Assembly (NCBI GenBank): GCA_047967505.1
Contig: CM106538.1
Direction: 5' to 3' (one strand)
Length of the DNA stretch: 64,000 nt
From: Dipteris shenzhenensis
Lineage: Eukaryota > Polypodiophyta > Polypodiopsida > Gleicheniales
Of this stretch, positions 35,206 through 45,976 are shown one piece after another; position 1 is the first letter of the stretch; each line of letters starts with the position of its first letter. Both the position numbers and the translations under genes were made by a program. A model generated the notes under the pieces. That model saw nothing but the letters and a program-made list of their open reading frames with translations. It was not told the origin of the DNA and did not search any database.

Positions 35206-36552
35206 GAAGCTTGAGCGCTTTCAAGATGGCCTTTCCCACATTGTCTTCATCGCTGGACTCATGTGAAGGAGTAGTGTCATGATGTCATCGTAGTGAAGTC
35301 TTCACATGTCGCTTCTTCTTCCTTTGATGTCTCATCTTGCTTCTTCCACGCTCACTATCAGTGGTGTCTGATGATTTGCTGCTTTCACTTTTTTCATCAT
35401 CTCTGTCCTTCATACGCTTCTTTGTGACTTCAATCATCTCTTTTTGTCATACATGTTGCGCATGTACTCAAGTTTTTGCTCAAGGTCCCGTGCATGATGT
35501 TTCCATGCATCCAGGGAATTATGCATGCATAGGTTTCTCGTCCTCAATCGATATAGGTGGCTTCCAAGTTGCCATCACTTGGCATAGAGCATCTTCAATT
35601 TCTTAACATTGTTGCTTCTCATGCTGATAGCGTTCTCACCATTCTTCCTCAGTAAGTGTCATCGGGTTGAACTTCTTCTTGATCGATGGTGATTGTTTTC
35701 CACATCCTCATCATGATGTAGATCTTCTGGATAACCTATCTCTGACGGAATATGCCTTTCAGACATAGTTAAGTATGTGCACGGTGCAAAGAAGAAATCA
35801 CTATGAAAGGAAATACACACAAACACAAGACTTATCTCAATTTGGTTTCCAAGCTTTGAAAGCGGCTATTTGTCGAATAGTATCTCTGTGGGCTCTCGAA
35901 CTCACACGATTCCAACAAGTGAATCCACGTTGCAAGGTACAAAGCAAAGCTTGTGTCCGACAGCACTTGTAGATTGCCTCCTGCTCTTGTGAACACTTGC
36001 TTTTGAGATTCTCCTCTTCCAAAATCCGTTGGGTTGCTCCCTTGTTTGCACTTTTGCCTTGAAGTATATCTTTATGACTAAGAACTTCAAAGAATAGAGC
36101 AACAAAGTGACTTGATCTAGTGGATAGTCACCAATTGTTAAGGGGACTTGTAGAACAGTACCGGGATGCAGGACCTCCCGAGAAGTTTTAAGAGCAATCT
36201 CCCAAGGCTTCCTCACACTCAACCAATGGTGCCAACGGTGCCTTCAGTGCCAGGTATGCCAAGGACTATGCCTTGGTCGCCGCCTTTGTCGTACGCTTGG
36301 AGGAGCTAAGGTGCGGGTGTGCGTTCACAAGCTTCGACCTGTCTACATACGACTAACTTCTTTTGCTGTAATATTTTTTTTTTCGCCGCACGTTTTCCTG
36401 CCTGCAAGCCGTTCTACGTTGTTCGCTTTCGTTGCTTCAAACTTTGTTGCGCTCTTATACGCAATATTCACAATCTAATGCGTGCCGCTATGGTTTCTTA
36501 TTCGAGGACGTGGGGTGTGTGTGCTTCTCATGCTATGGATGATGAAACCTTA
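35206..36552 (-). other. Gypsy element leader/gag-side remnant
   Basis: This lies between the primer site (36553-36564) and the RT fragment. The minus strand near 35.2-35.4 kb reads Ser/Asp/Lys-rich pieces (SHESSDEDNVGKAILKALKL) consistent with a gag-pol linker. No zinc knuckle or protease motif could be recognised and there are many stops, so most of gag appears deleted or worn. Confidence 0.4.
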
Positions 36553-36564
36553 GCTCTGATACCA
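36553..36564 (-). promoter_or_regulatory. Primer-binding site, initiator-Met tRNA type
   Basis: TGGTATCAGAGC on the minus strand is the 12-base complement of the plant initiator tRNA-Met 3' end. It lies one base after the LTR end ...GTCGCA. Confidence 0.9.
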
Positions 36565-36565
36565 C

Positions 36566-37172
36566 TGCGACGAGAAACGCTCGCGGAACCTGCAAATCCT
36601 TTTTTTTTTAAACAACACTCTTCGAAAATATGCACAAACTCTCAAAACTCACAAACGGAAGAGACAGAACAAGCGTGCTGGGTACATTGTCCCCCCGCCT
36701 ACGTGCCCAAAATATGGCAAATCATGCTTGCCAGATGCCATCGCCCGATCAATTACTCTTCCCTTGGATTCACACAATCAATAGTAATGAAATATTTCAA
36801 GCATAAGATAACCTTGGAATTAATCACCACAATCAATCAACCTTTCAGTATTATAGCAACACAAAATTAATAAATCACAGATGAATGGTGCACATATGCG
36901 ACACATACCATCTCATGGTGCACCTGATGCTACACATGAATGAAATCGTACGGATGGTGCACACATGCTACACATATCGTCATTGTGTAAGTGGTACACA
37001 CAATGCTACACACTCATATAGCCGCAGCCGTATATCCAACCATGTAAGAGCACACATGCATCACTATGAAATAGCGAGCACACATGCATCAATTGCGCGA
37101 CAAAAATGCTGGATCTCACTAAACTAAATACTAAAGGATTAAATTAATGGGATAATTTCAATTCTCGTAACA
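36566..37172 (-). repeat. 5' LTR (607 bp) of a gypsy-type element
   Basis: On the minus strand it starts TGTTACGAGAATTGAAATTA and ends CTCGTCGCA directly before the primer site. It contains ATGCATGTGTGCTCGCTATT-like words and CATATTTTGGGCACG. Its first ~448 bp recur inverted at 33640-34087. No 3' LTR in the proper orientation was found. Confidence 0.85.
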
Positions 37173-37379
37173 CTATCAATTGCCATATGTATAATAGTGG
37201 AAGTGAATTTGGATCATCTAAAGCTTCTTGATTTGCTTTGACTATGACTTTCAAGTTGTGGTCATCACATGCAAGAGGAGAGGCTTGCATAACATCGCCA
37301 TTTGCCAACACTTTTGATTTCACCTCATCTTCATTCTTTGTGAATTCACCTCATCGCCATTTGCGAACACTTATGGGCA

Positions 37380-37700
37380 TAATAGGTTGTAGATATGGCG
37401 TGTAGAATCTTAAATTCATCCTTTATCAACTACATGGCCTCATTCAAGAAGTGTGATTTTTTATCTCACTGATAAGTTGTATTGGGCATCCATACCTGCA
37501 TATAATATTTTCTAACACAAATTTGACCATGTTCTGAGACGAGTTATCTCGAAGTGCCTTAGCTTCTGCCCATTTGGTAGCATAATTAGTAGTAACCACA
37601 ATATACTTATTCTATGTAAGCCTGGTAGGCTTGAAAGGACCAACAAAGTTCATTCCCCATCTTTGCAATGCTACTGGTGCGTTGGCATACGTGACACTTC
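37380..37700 (-). pseudogene. Ty3/gypsy integrase remnant
   Basis: The minus strand reads LQRWGMNFVGPFKPTRLT, a stop, then NKYIVVTTNYATKWAEAKAL and VKFVLENIICRYGCPIQLIS. This is the integrase core from the first catalytic Asp region onward (consensus WxxDFxGP; here Asp is replaced by Asn) to the second (consensus LVSDxGxHF; here SEIKNH). Both catalytic aspartates are lost. It is probably part of the same broken gypsy element or a neighbour. Confidence 0.75.
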
Positions 37701-38892
37701 ATACATTTCATGTGAGCATCAAAAAATAAGATCCCCCACCATATATCCTACCTACAACACCATCCAAGCTATCAATAACCTCATCTTCATTCTTCTTCTT
37801 TGAGGTAGAAGATGCTTTACTTCCTACAATTAGTTTGAAAAATGTGTTAAAGTAGATTTTCAAAGGTTTGAATGGATATCATTTGACGTTAATATTTCAA
37901 TTTGCTATCTTTGGAAGTTATGTTTTGGTTTCAGTGTTACAATTTTCAATAGCTTTACACAATAAAATGGTTTAAAACATAATTGCACACATAAAAGTCC
38001 ACAAAAAATTGAACTTCATAAAGTTTCATTCGCATTTCATTTGAACATAGGTTGAAATAATAAAATTATTTTCAATTTGAACCTACTGAAAAGAACAACA
38101 GCAAATTTAAATGATATTCCAAGGTAAATGGAATAAACTTTTAAAAATTCAGACAATTATAGCCTTCTCCATATACAATGGCCAATTAATCAACACTCAT
38201 TACTTGTTTTTACTTTCAAGTTACTGAGACAAATCGTTATGAAGAAACGAAAAGACTTCAAGCCCTCAATCAACAAATGCCGCAGACAATTTGATGCAGG
38301 AGCATACTGCATTGTTATGAAGAAACCAAAAGACTTCAAGACGAATGTTGCAGACAATTTGACGTAGGATCATACTGCATCGTTATGAAGAAACCAAAAG
38401 ACTTCCAGCCCTCAATCAACGAACGTTGCAAAACTTTAACGCAGGAACATACTATAGAGAATTTGTGGATTCAAACCTACAAACATTACTATTCGGAATA
38501 ACAGAACAGCAAACGATTTAATGAAGGGCCCTTCAAATTTCGTTTCCTATCAACGATGATCCACATCGCTGAGATAGGGGCCCATAAAATGAAACGACCG
38601 AGAAAAAGAACGATAATCCAAGCCCTAACGATGTTAAAAATAGCAGGAAGGGGCATCCCTAAAAGCATGAATTGAAACGACGGAAAAAACAGGAGCAGCA
38701 CATAATAAAGCAAGGGGCATATGACGATCCATAGTTTCTAATATGTAGTAATCAGATATGCAAATCGAAAAGCCCTGTCCTGCGTTCCAGACTGCGCTAG
38801 CAGAGTTTATACGAAAACCAAGACTCTGAAAAATCAAGCTAGGCGTCCATGTCACATGAACTTTGTGAAACGCTGGGAATAGTTTCAACGAA
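37701..38892. other. No gene recognised; short tandem words
   Basis: A triplicated ~60 bp segment with ATCGTTATGAAGAAACCAAAAG-like words (38.23-38.42 kb) is visible. The stretch just left of 38893 is likely the 3' UTR of the small spliced gene. Confidence 0.4.
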
Positions 38893-39552
38893 TTAACGTG
38901 AGCGATGCTCATGCACTTTCAAAGCATCTACGCAAATCAAACACAAAGTACCTGCAAAAGAAAGCATATTTCATTAGCACAGAACGGAGAGTAGAGAATC
39001 CAAAGGTTTGAACAGAAATGAATTCCCGTATGACCTACCTTCTGCATACACTTGTTTTGCGGCTAAGTGGAATGCCTTCTTCAGAGAACGCTTTGCAGAT
39101 TTCCCGTTAGGGGACAGAACCTGTAGATGCAGATCTTTTGGGGGATTTCCAATAGTAGTGACCATCAAAGGTGTCATGCAGCGAGTCATTGGAGTAGCAC
39201 GTTCAACAACGTTTTTCTTGGTTGGACTTGTGGATTCTGCAGGAGTAGAGGTTAGACTGTATACCATGCACTACAATGAAAGATATATTCAACACATGCA
39301 ATGACTAAACCCACCGAAAAATGCAAAAGTTGCTCTTGCAGCCTCTCCATGAGCTTCATTGCCATACCTCTTCACAAGCTCTGGGGAACGTTAGACAAAA
39401 GCAATAAGGAAATACCAAAAAGCATTGCAAATGAAACCATGAAAGCAGTGAAAAGAACTAGAAGATGAAGACATAAGTTAGAAGAGACCACGTACAAACG
39501 TATTGCTGTGGTCGGTTTCCATAGCCTCACGGGTGCTCTCAAGAGCTGCCAT
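38893..39552 (-). CDS. Small spliced gene of unknown function, four exons
   Basis: I propose coding exons 39552-39496, 39378-39315, 39236-39039 and 38951-38893. All junctions are GT-AG, the phases fit, and the product is 125 residues ending at TAA. The start MAALESTREAMETDHSNTF sits in a good context (GAGATGGCA). The middle reads LVKRYGNEAHGEAARATFAF and the third exon TTIGNPPKDLHLQVLSPNGK, then a basic stretch SAKRSLKKAFHLAAKQVYAE. No membrane segment or known motif is seen. The upstream part of exon one is also open (CLLACRLFE), so the true start may lie in a further exon upstream. It is supported by splicing logic, not by homology. Confidence 0.5.
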
Positions 39553-40037
39553 CTCAAACAATCGACAAGCAAGAAGACACTCTGAACAGAAAGACAGTAT
39601 TTCCTACGAACCAATGTGTTCTTTATAGGCTAACGAAGAACCTCCAAATATTCGATCCTACGCACCATGGAATAACTCAATTCCCTTCCAACATCTACAC
39701 TTTCAATACAAAATCTTGCACAATAGGAAAACGAAATTCCACACAAAGCATGGGATCCTCTTGCAAGAGCTGCCAGCTATTGAAGAAGGCATATGGGGTA
39801 TGTATGCATAGAGGCTTCCCATGCGAAAATTATCAACAAGCTAATTAATGTAATTATGACATTGGGAAGATTCAGCCCCAATAACAATATAACACGTTCC
39901 ATGCACACCAAAATCAACAAAAATCCTATTTTACCTTTCAAAAGATGGCGAGCCAACACTATACCCTTCCCTATGTGGGGTAGGCCAAAAAGTGTCCCAC
40001 ACAGTTTCTTGCCAAGTGGCCCCCTTCCATTTTGGTT

Positions 40038-40038
<1 letters not shown>

Positions 40039-40081
<43 letters not shown>
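40039..40081. repeat. (CT)n microsatellite
   Basis: About 42 bp of CT repeats are followed by ACACATACACACACA. Confidence 0.95.
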
Positions 40082-40085
<4 letters not shown>

Positions 40086-40119
40086 CACACATACACACAC
40101 AGTTTGCAAATCATTCAGA

Positions 40120-41340
40120 CTTTCCTATGCACATAGGTGTTGCAAATTAATCATCCAATCATCTTGATAATTGTTTTCCTTTCACAAAACCAATTTGAAG
40201 GCAGTGCTTACAAGAACTTGCACTCGTTTTTTACGGCAAGCAGCCTAGGGAGATGTTTGGGTTTTCTCACATTCCCTTGAGCCATGTGTCATGAATCTAC
40301 GCCCTTGATCTAGTATCATCTTATGCCCTTGATTTCGTTTGATGTAAAAGCTAATATTTTGATTAAAAAACTAAAAGCATATGGGTGCTTTTCACAATAA
40401 CAAGACTATATAAATGTTTCAAACCTAGTCAATTTGAAGAGATGGTCTACTTGATTTGCAAGTTTGGGCTTATTAGCATGTGAAGCTTTAGAGAGCCTCA
40501 CGATGACCTTATGCTCTACTCTCACAAGCCTAAAAGCTCGACTTACTATAGTGATCAAACTCCCATTTTCCCGAGGTTGGAGAGGCACGTAATGCTGGCT
40601 AAGTGGAGAGTGAGAATGTTATGTGCTCTACTTTGGACTTCCTCTATTGATAGTTGTCTTTTTGTGCTATCCAGAGTCTACTAAACAATCTGAGAATGTT
40701 GGAATCATCCCGCTCAAGGACACATGCAAATCCTCTAAAGGTCACATTGGCAAGCTTTTTGGATATTGTGTCTCGGCGTTTGACTACGATTACGACTATT
40801 GACATTTAGGTAATATGCCAATTTCTTATCATTCGCGAGACTTACCCTCTCGGTGCTAATGTGCTCGGCGTTATCTCGGCACCCAGAGCCTTAAGGGCTC
40901 GTTCCCTTGAATTAAAACTCTTTGGAGAAGGAAGCACGCCGCCTCCCCGCCCATACTATGTGTGGTTATAATGATTATATATTATATATTATAATATAAA
41001 TATTTTTAATTATTAGTCCATTCAAAATTTCTTGTTTTTAATATGAATTCTTACAACATTCCTCTTGTTCAATGCATGTTAGCATTGCGAGGGAGCAAGG
41101 AAATCCAAGATGAATGCAAGATTGAAGGATGACTACACCTTTATTCATATGGTTGTAGTCCATGTGACAATATTATAAAAACTGCAAACGAGGATCAGTT
41201 ATTATGTCGCCTTATTCGTGCATTTGTTAGACTTCAGCTTCCAAAATATGGACATCACAAAGTCAATAATAAATCACCACACTTGACATTTGCAGGGAGG
41301 ATTGGATCCTAATGAATCTGTGTCCCATCTCATGTCCTCT
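40120..41340. other. Intergenic, nothing recognised
   Basis: AT-rich DNA with short frames only. A TATATTATATATTATAATAT run lies near 40976-41000. No domain, splice chain or repeat partner inside the window was found. Confidence 0.4.
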
Positions 41341-41355
41341 ATTTTACTCATATAG

Positions 41356-41588
41356 TTTTTTTTTTGGAACACATCCACACCACCTCACGCACCCATCATC
41401 CTATCGAGGGGCACCCCACCCTGGACCGGTGGGCAATGGGTCTAGAGTTGTGGCACTCACACACACCATACACACGCACCCAACCACAAGCTAGGACTCC
41501 ATGCCCCCCCAGCCACCAAGACTTGAACCCATGACCTGAGGGTTGGCAGCCCAACACTCAAACCATTAGGCCAAAGCCTTGGAGGCCT
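41356..41588 (-). mobile_element. tRNA-derived SINE
   Basis: On the minus strand, a pol III A box TGGCCTAATGG (41573-41563) is followed about 33 bases later by a B box GGTTCAAGTCT (41529-41519), the spacing of a tRNA gene. The tRNA-like head (GGCTTTGGCC ... CTTGGTGGC) is followed by an unrelated ~150 bp body and a run of ten A at 41365-41356. No anticodon stem could be fitted well enough to call a real tRNA. Target-site duplications were not resolved because T-runs lie on both sides. Confidence 0.8.
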
Positions 41589-41845
41589 TTTTTTTTTGTT
41601 GAAATTCCTAACATCTACTAGGATTGAGTTATTGGGATTTTTTTGAAATTCCTAACCTCTGCTTTTGGATGGGTGCTGGCTTTTTAGTACCTTTTCGCTT
41701 GTATGTGCTTTTCAGGCCCCCTTTTATATGGCTATAAATTAATTCAAGCACTCCACTGAGGAGGTAACTCAGCTTTGACGGTTCGTGGGCTCCACTCAAC
41801 TTTGAAGGTTTGTGGGCTGGAGGCAATTTAGCTTTGAAGGTTCAT

Positions 41846-42300
41846 GCTTTGGGCTGGAGGCACTTCATCTTTAAAGGTTTGTGCTTTTTATCATTTTCCA
41901 CCCGCACAAATCATGTTGGAATGCATTTGGTCGGGAAGCTCCCCACCTTTTATTCAAGCTTGCAAGGTACGTCAGGACCATGATAGCCCTTCTAGCGCAT
42001 TGCTAGAGTTGGATCTCTCCTATATCATAACAGATGACATGGGAATTGAGCTGGTTGTGCCCATGGGCTACTTCACCGCCAAGCTTTTTTGCAACAATCT
42101 GAGGATTGAGGGAAGACTCAAGCTTGGATTCAAGTTCGTGGCATACTTTCCATACATATCGCATCTCACGATGGCATTTGCTAAGGTGCCAAGCTTGGGG
42201 CTTAGTGTGAGACCGTTATCATCGAGTAGCCTTGCAATTATAGATCTACCTATCATAGCTTCCTAGGTGGTAAGCTTGAGGATGCTTTCCACTAACATCT
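41846..42300 (+). pseudogene. SMP-domain (synaptotagmin-like/tricalbin) gene fragment
   Basis: The forward frame reads IQACKVRQDHDSPSSALLEL, DLSYIITDDMGIELVVPMGY, AKLFCNNLRIEGRLKLGFKF, VAYFPYISHLTMAFAKVPSL and LSVRPLSSSSLAIIDLPIIA. This is the C-terminal half of the lipid-transferring SMP domain of plant SMP-C2 proteins that sit at ER contact sites. It is followed by TAG 42264-42266. The first ~25 codons are unrelated leader, and no C2 domains follow. It is a solitary fragment, about 115 residues of an SMP domain that is normally around 180, with no visible partner exons. It is probably a captured or retroposed fragment, or an isolated exon of a decayed gene. Confidence 0.7.
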
Positions 42301-43547
42301 CTATTGAGTATAATATCTTGGTTTCGTCCCCTGAGCAAGACTTGATCACATGATTGGGTTCTATCGGATTCATTTGATCACTTATCAAGAGAAATGAAAT
42401 CCATGGCTACATCCTGAAGTGTCGTGTCGATCATCATACCTGATTAAATGTCATATTTGCACAGTAACTCCATCCACACGGCATTTCAAACTTGTGGCCT
42501 TGTAGAACATGAGAAATGGGACACAGATTTGATTGAATGGTGGGGAACAGATTATGGATTAGGACCACCTCACCCTGACCTTATAGTGGACGATGATCTA
42601 TGAGCCAAAAATTTCTCTAGATTGACCCGCCACTTCACCATGCTGCAATTCATCTAGGCTTTGGTATACGCAAGTCTTGACCTGTACTCAAAGCCGTGCT
42701 TTGTTTCACACCGTTGATAGATTGATTATGAGGTGAATGTGGATTGTTAGGGTTCTATCAGCTAGATTTGAGCCATTATCGAACTGGCAAATGATGCAAG
42801 GTGTTGTGCAAGTTAGAGAATGCACAAAGTGAAGAACATGTGGTTGCTATAACAGTGATAGGGGCCAAGCGATCGATAGGAAGGGGTTCTGAATCAAGGC
42901 AATCAATTTTGAGATGGCAATGCAAGGTAGCTATAGAATGAGGATTACCAAAAAGCGAGCAAGGAAAAGTGAGCGAACCAAAAAAAGTGAGCAAGAATAA
43001 GCGAGCGAGCCAAAAAAACAATCAAACCAAAACAATAATAGATTGACAAATCCCCTTTTTTAGTAGCAAAAATATCTAAGTTCTTCAAAATTCCATGAGA
43101 GAGTTGGACCTATGTCATTGCCAAGGCATCAGTAGTAAAGACACACCCTATCTTTGCTCACTTTTCCTTGTTTGCTTTTGGTAATCCTCCATGATCAAGT
43201 TCTCTGTCCACCACCAACATAAGTGAGATCATCAATGAAATCTTCCACACAAGTCAAAAGTTTCCTAGGACTCCTTGAATGGAATATTCTACATTACATG
43301 CATGTGAAAATGCTTGGTTTTTGAAACTATATTCACTTTCGGAACAAAACTTTTTTTGTTTGCAAAAACATCCCTCCCTAATGACTCATTCTTATATCCC
43401 ACCAATCCAACAAAATCTAAAGAGTAAGTACTTCCCTTTCTTTTAAATGAATTAAATTCCAAAACAAATCGATCTTTACTTATATAAATCAATAGTAGAA
43501 GGCAAAATAGACAACGTATTGACATGGTCCTGATTAAGTAAACTTTC
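42301..43547. other. No gene recognised
   Basis: AAAAAGTGAGC(G/A)AG(C/A) words are repeated near 42955-43020, with otherwise unremarkable AT-rich DNA. The reverse complement of AAGGAAAAGTGAGC recurs near 43160. Confidence 0.4.
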
Positions 43548-43930
43548 CTCTAGATCTGATGCAACAAATTGGCTAAATTTAATAAATATTCACATTTTGA
43601 TGCATGAAATTTTACTAAATGGTACAAAAGCTCATGATAATTATCTAAATCATGCCTTGCCATTCGTTTTGATATGTAACATGACCCCATTTGGATCCGC
43701 AAATCAAAAGATACAAGACATCGAAATTCTTTTGGCCCAAAACATGAGAATTTCGATGTCCTATATCTTTTGATTTGCGAATCCAAATGGGTTCATGTTA
43801 CATATCAAAACGAATGGCAAGGCATGACTTAGATAATTATCATGACCTTTGCACCATTTAGTAAAATTTCATGCATCAAAATGTGAATTTAATAGAAAAT
43901 TTACCATTTTCTTGCACCAGATTTAGAGCA
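43548..43930. mobile_element. Foldback/MITE-like element with ~180 bp arms
   Basis: The arm at 43580-43730 and the arm at 43747-43897 are near-identical reverse complements (for example CCTTGCCATTCGTTTTGATA against TATCAAAACGAATGGCAAGG). The loop is 16 bp (TTTGGCCCAAAACATG). Weaker pairing extends outward to CTCTAGATCTGATGCAA / TTGCACCAGATTTAGAG. No protein is encoded. It fits a foldback MITE or a long hairpin RNA source. Confidence 0.88.
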
Positions 43931-43935
43931 AGGCT

Positions 43936-44277
43936 ACTCATTGGTAGCCAAAGCATTTCTATGCAAGTTCTCTCATGAGAATAAATAACACTATCAATAA
44001 TGTAGACTTGCAAGCTTATGTTATAATCATCTTCAAATTTATGGTGATACTATTAAGCTTTATTAAACGATGAGTACATACATATAGTGAGGTTATGTTT
44101 TTATCAAGTTATGCACTTCAGCTATATAGTACATGTTGTTGATAGCCAAACCATTTCTATTTAAGCTCATCTCATGAGAATAAAGAACACAATTACTAAT
44201 GTGCACTGGCAATATTACGTTAAAATCATGTTCAATGTTGAGGAAGCACTATAAATCTTTATTAATGATGAGTACCT
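43936..44277. repeat. Diverged ~200-bp-period tandem duplication
   Basis: GTAGCCAAAGCATTTCTAT ... CATGAGAATAAATAACAC ... ACGATGAGTAC (43.95-44.07 kb) recurs as ATAGCCAAACCATTTCTAT ... CATGAGAATAAAGAACAC ... ATGATGAGTAC (44.14-44.275 kb). Confidence 0.75.
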
Positions 44278-44279
44278 GC

Positions 44280-44602
44280 TGTTACATTCCCACAAAAAGG
44301 GCTCATCAAAGATTCTTCCACCCAGCCACGATTCCCAGAGTGCTCTTGTACGTGAACCCCCCTTGAGTTCCCTCAATTTTCTTCCTTTATGGAGCTTGTC
44401 TCTAGAAATCTCCCCTGAACCCAGTGCTTGCCACTTGGAGCCCAATTGAGTGCCACATGTCCATAAAGGACCTTAGAACCGTAGTGCCCTTTAGACCTTA
44501 ATATTGGACTCCATATTGATGCTACCACTATCGAGCCCCCTGGTTTCCCGCTTCACCGCCGTAACCACACTAGACAATACCGGGATTACAGCTGATGTAA
44601 CA
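44280..44602 (-). repeat. 3' LTR of the chromovirus (323 bp)
   Basis: On the minus strand it begins TGTTACATCAGCTGTAATCC and ends GGGAATGTAACA; TGTTACAT and ATGTAACA form terminal inverted repeats. A polypurine tract, GGGGAAGGGAA (44613-44603), precedes it directly. Confidence 0.85.
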
Positions 44603-44615
44603 TTCCCTTCCCCTT

Positions 44616-45055
44616 AAGAATGGTTTATGTCCTCGAAAACAAAATTGGGAAACCTCCTTTGGATATTGCTTACCCTTTCCCATGTTGAACTCTCTTCAGG
44701 TCTATCTTTCCACTTAACTAGACATTCTTGCCATATTGTGTGTCGTGTTCTTTTTTCTTATCTCAAATTCTTTCTGGGTCATGTGGTAAAGATGCGAGTT
44801 CAATGAGTTAACTAGGACTTCTTTTCTAATGAGATTATCATCATCTCCTAAATTTGTTTTTAGTCTACTAACATGAAAAACTAGATGTACTCTACATCCC
44901 TTAGGTAAGGCTAATTTGTAAGCAAGTTCTCCAATCCTCTTTAGTATTGTGAATGGTCCACAGCTAGGAGACAACTTCGGACATTTACCTATCTTTAGAG
45001 ATTCTGAAGATTCAGGTACCTTAAGGTAGACTTTCTCAATTACTTCAAACTCCAA
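44616..45055 (-). pseudogene. Integrase C-terminus and chromodomain
   Basis: The frame from 45055 reads LSPSCGPFTILKRIGELAYK, LALPKGCRVHLVFHVSRLK, the GPY/F-type module of chromoviral integrase. A shift near 44.75 kb leads into QECLVKWKDRPEESSTWERV, the second half of a chromodomain, which ends at TAA near 44616. The aromatic residues that usually begin a chromodomain fall in the shifted region. In intact elements this module guides insertion toward marked chromatin. Confidence 0.85.
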
Positions 45056-45355
45056 CTTTCTACGGTGGGGGTTTGCATAACTTCTTGCTCTATCTTGAGC
45101 TCTTCATATGCTATCATTAGCTAACTTAAGCGTTTGATTCATATCCTCAAGAAAGTCTTTGGCTAAGTAAACCTTCTCTTTTTTTAGTCCCACTCTCATT
45201 GGGGCTCTTGGTTGAAATCCATACATCATCATAAATGGACTAAAACCTATAGCTGAATGTTTGGCACTATTATATGCAAATTCTAATATGGGTAGATACT
45301 AGTCCCAATTAGTTTGCCGTTTACTTACATATGCTCGAAGCATATCCTCAATGAT

Positions 45356-45976
45356 TTAATTGACCCTTTCAGTTTGACCATCACTTTGTGGATGATCTGT
45401 GGTGCTCATATTCAATGAAGTTTCTAATCTCTTAAACATAGCCCTCCAAAAATAGCTGTTAAATTTGCTATCCCGATCACTAACAATACTGACTGGTAGC
45501 CCATATAGTCTATAGATATGCTCCACAAATAGCCTATCTAATTCTGGAGTTTTAACATCTTCACTGTTGTTGACATGAATGAAATGAGCCATCTTGGTCA
45601 ACCGATCCACAATTACCCACACAGAGTTGTGCCCCCTAAGTGTCTTGGGTAATCCTACAATGAAATCCATGGAGATGCTTTCCCATTTGCCAGATGGAAT
45701 CTCCAATGGGTGTTGGAGACCTCCTACCTTAAGGCATTCAGCCTTGTTGACCTGGCATTTTTGGCACTTCAATACATAATCTTGGACGTCCTTACCTATT
45801 CCAAGCCAAAAGAATTGTCTTTTCAGAAGCACATATGTCTTCTGAATTCTCGGGTGTCCAACACTCGGACTATCATGACATTCAAAAAAGATTGGGCACC
45901 TAATGTCATTATCATCCAGGACACACACTCTACCCTTGTAGAGTAGGTAGCCATCTTCAAAGTATATTTTTTCCAC
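45356..45976 (-). pseudogene. Chromovirus integrase
   Basis: A 206-residue open stretch has the HHCC zinc finger (HDSPSVGHPRIQKT ... CQKCQ) and all three catalytic acids: Asp in ESISMDFIVGLP, Asp in SIVSDRDSKFNSYFW and Glu in DGQTERVN. It ends at a TAA near 45356 right after the last Glu motif, so it is severed from the chromodomain piece. It is the best preserved part of this element. Confidence 0.9.

Noticed and set aside
41519-41580. True tRNA gene on the minus strand
   Set aside because: The A and B boxes fit, but a clean acceptor stem and anticodon arm could not be drawn and a poly(A)-ended tail follows, so SINE is the better call.
42776-43021. Minus-strand 81-codon frame
   Set aside because: Low-complexity Leu/Phe/Ser composition over GTGAGC repeats, no start context and no homology impression.
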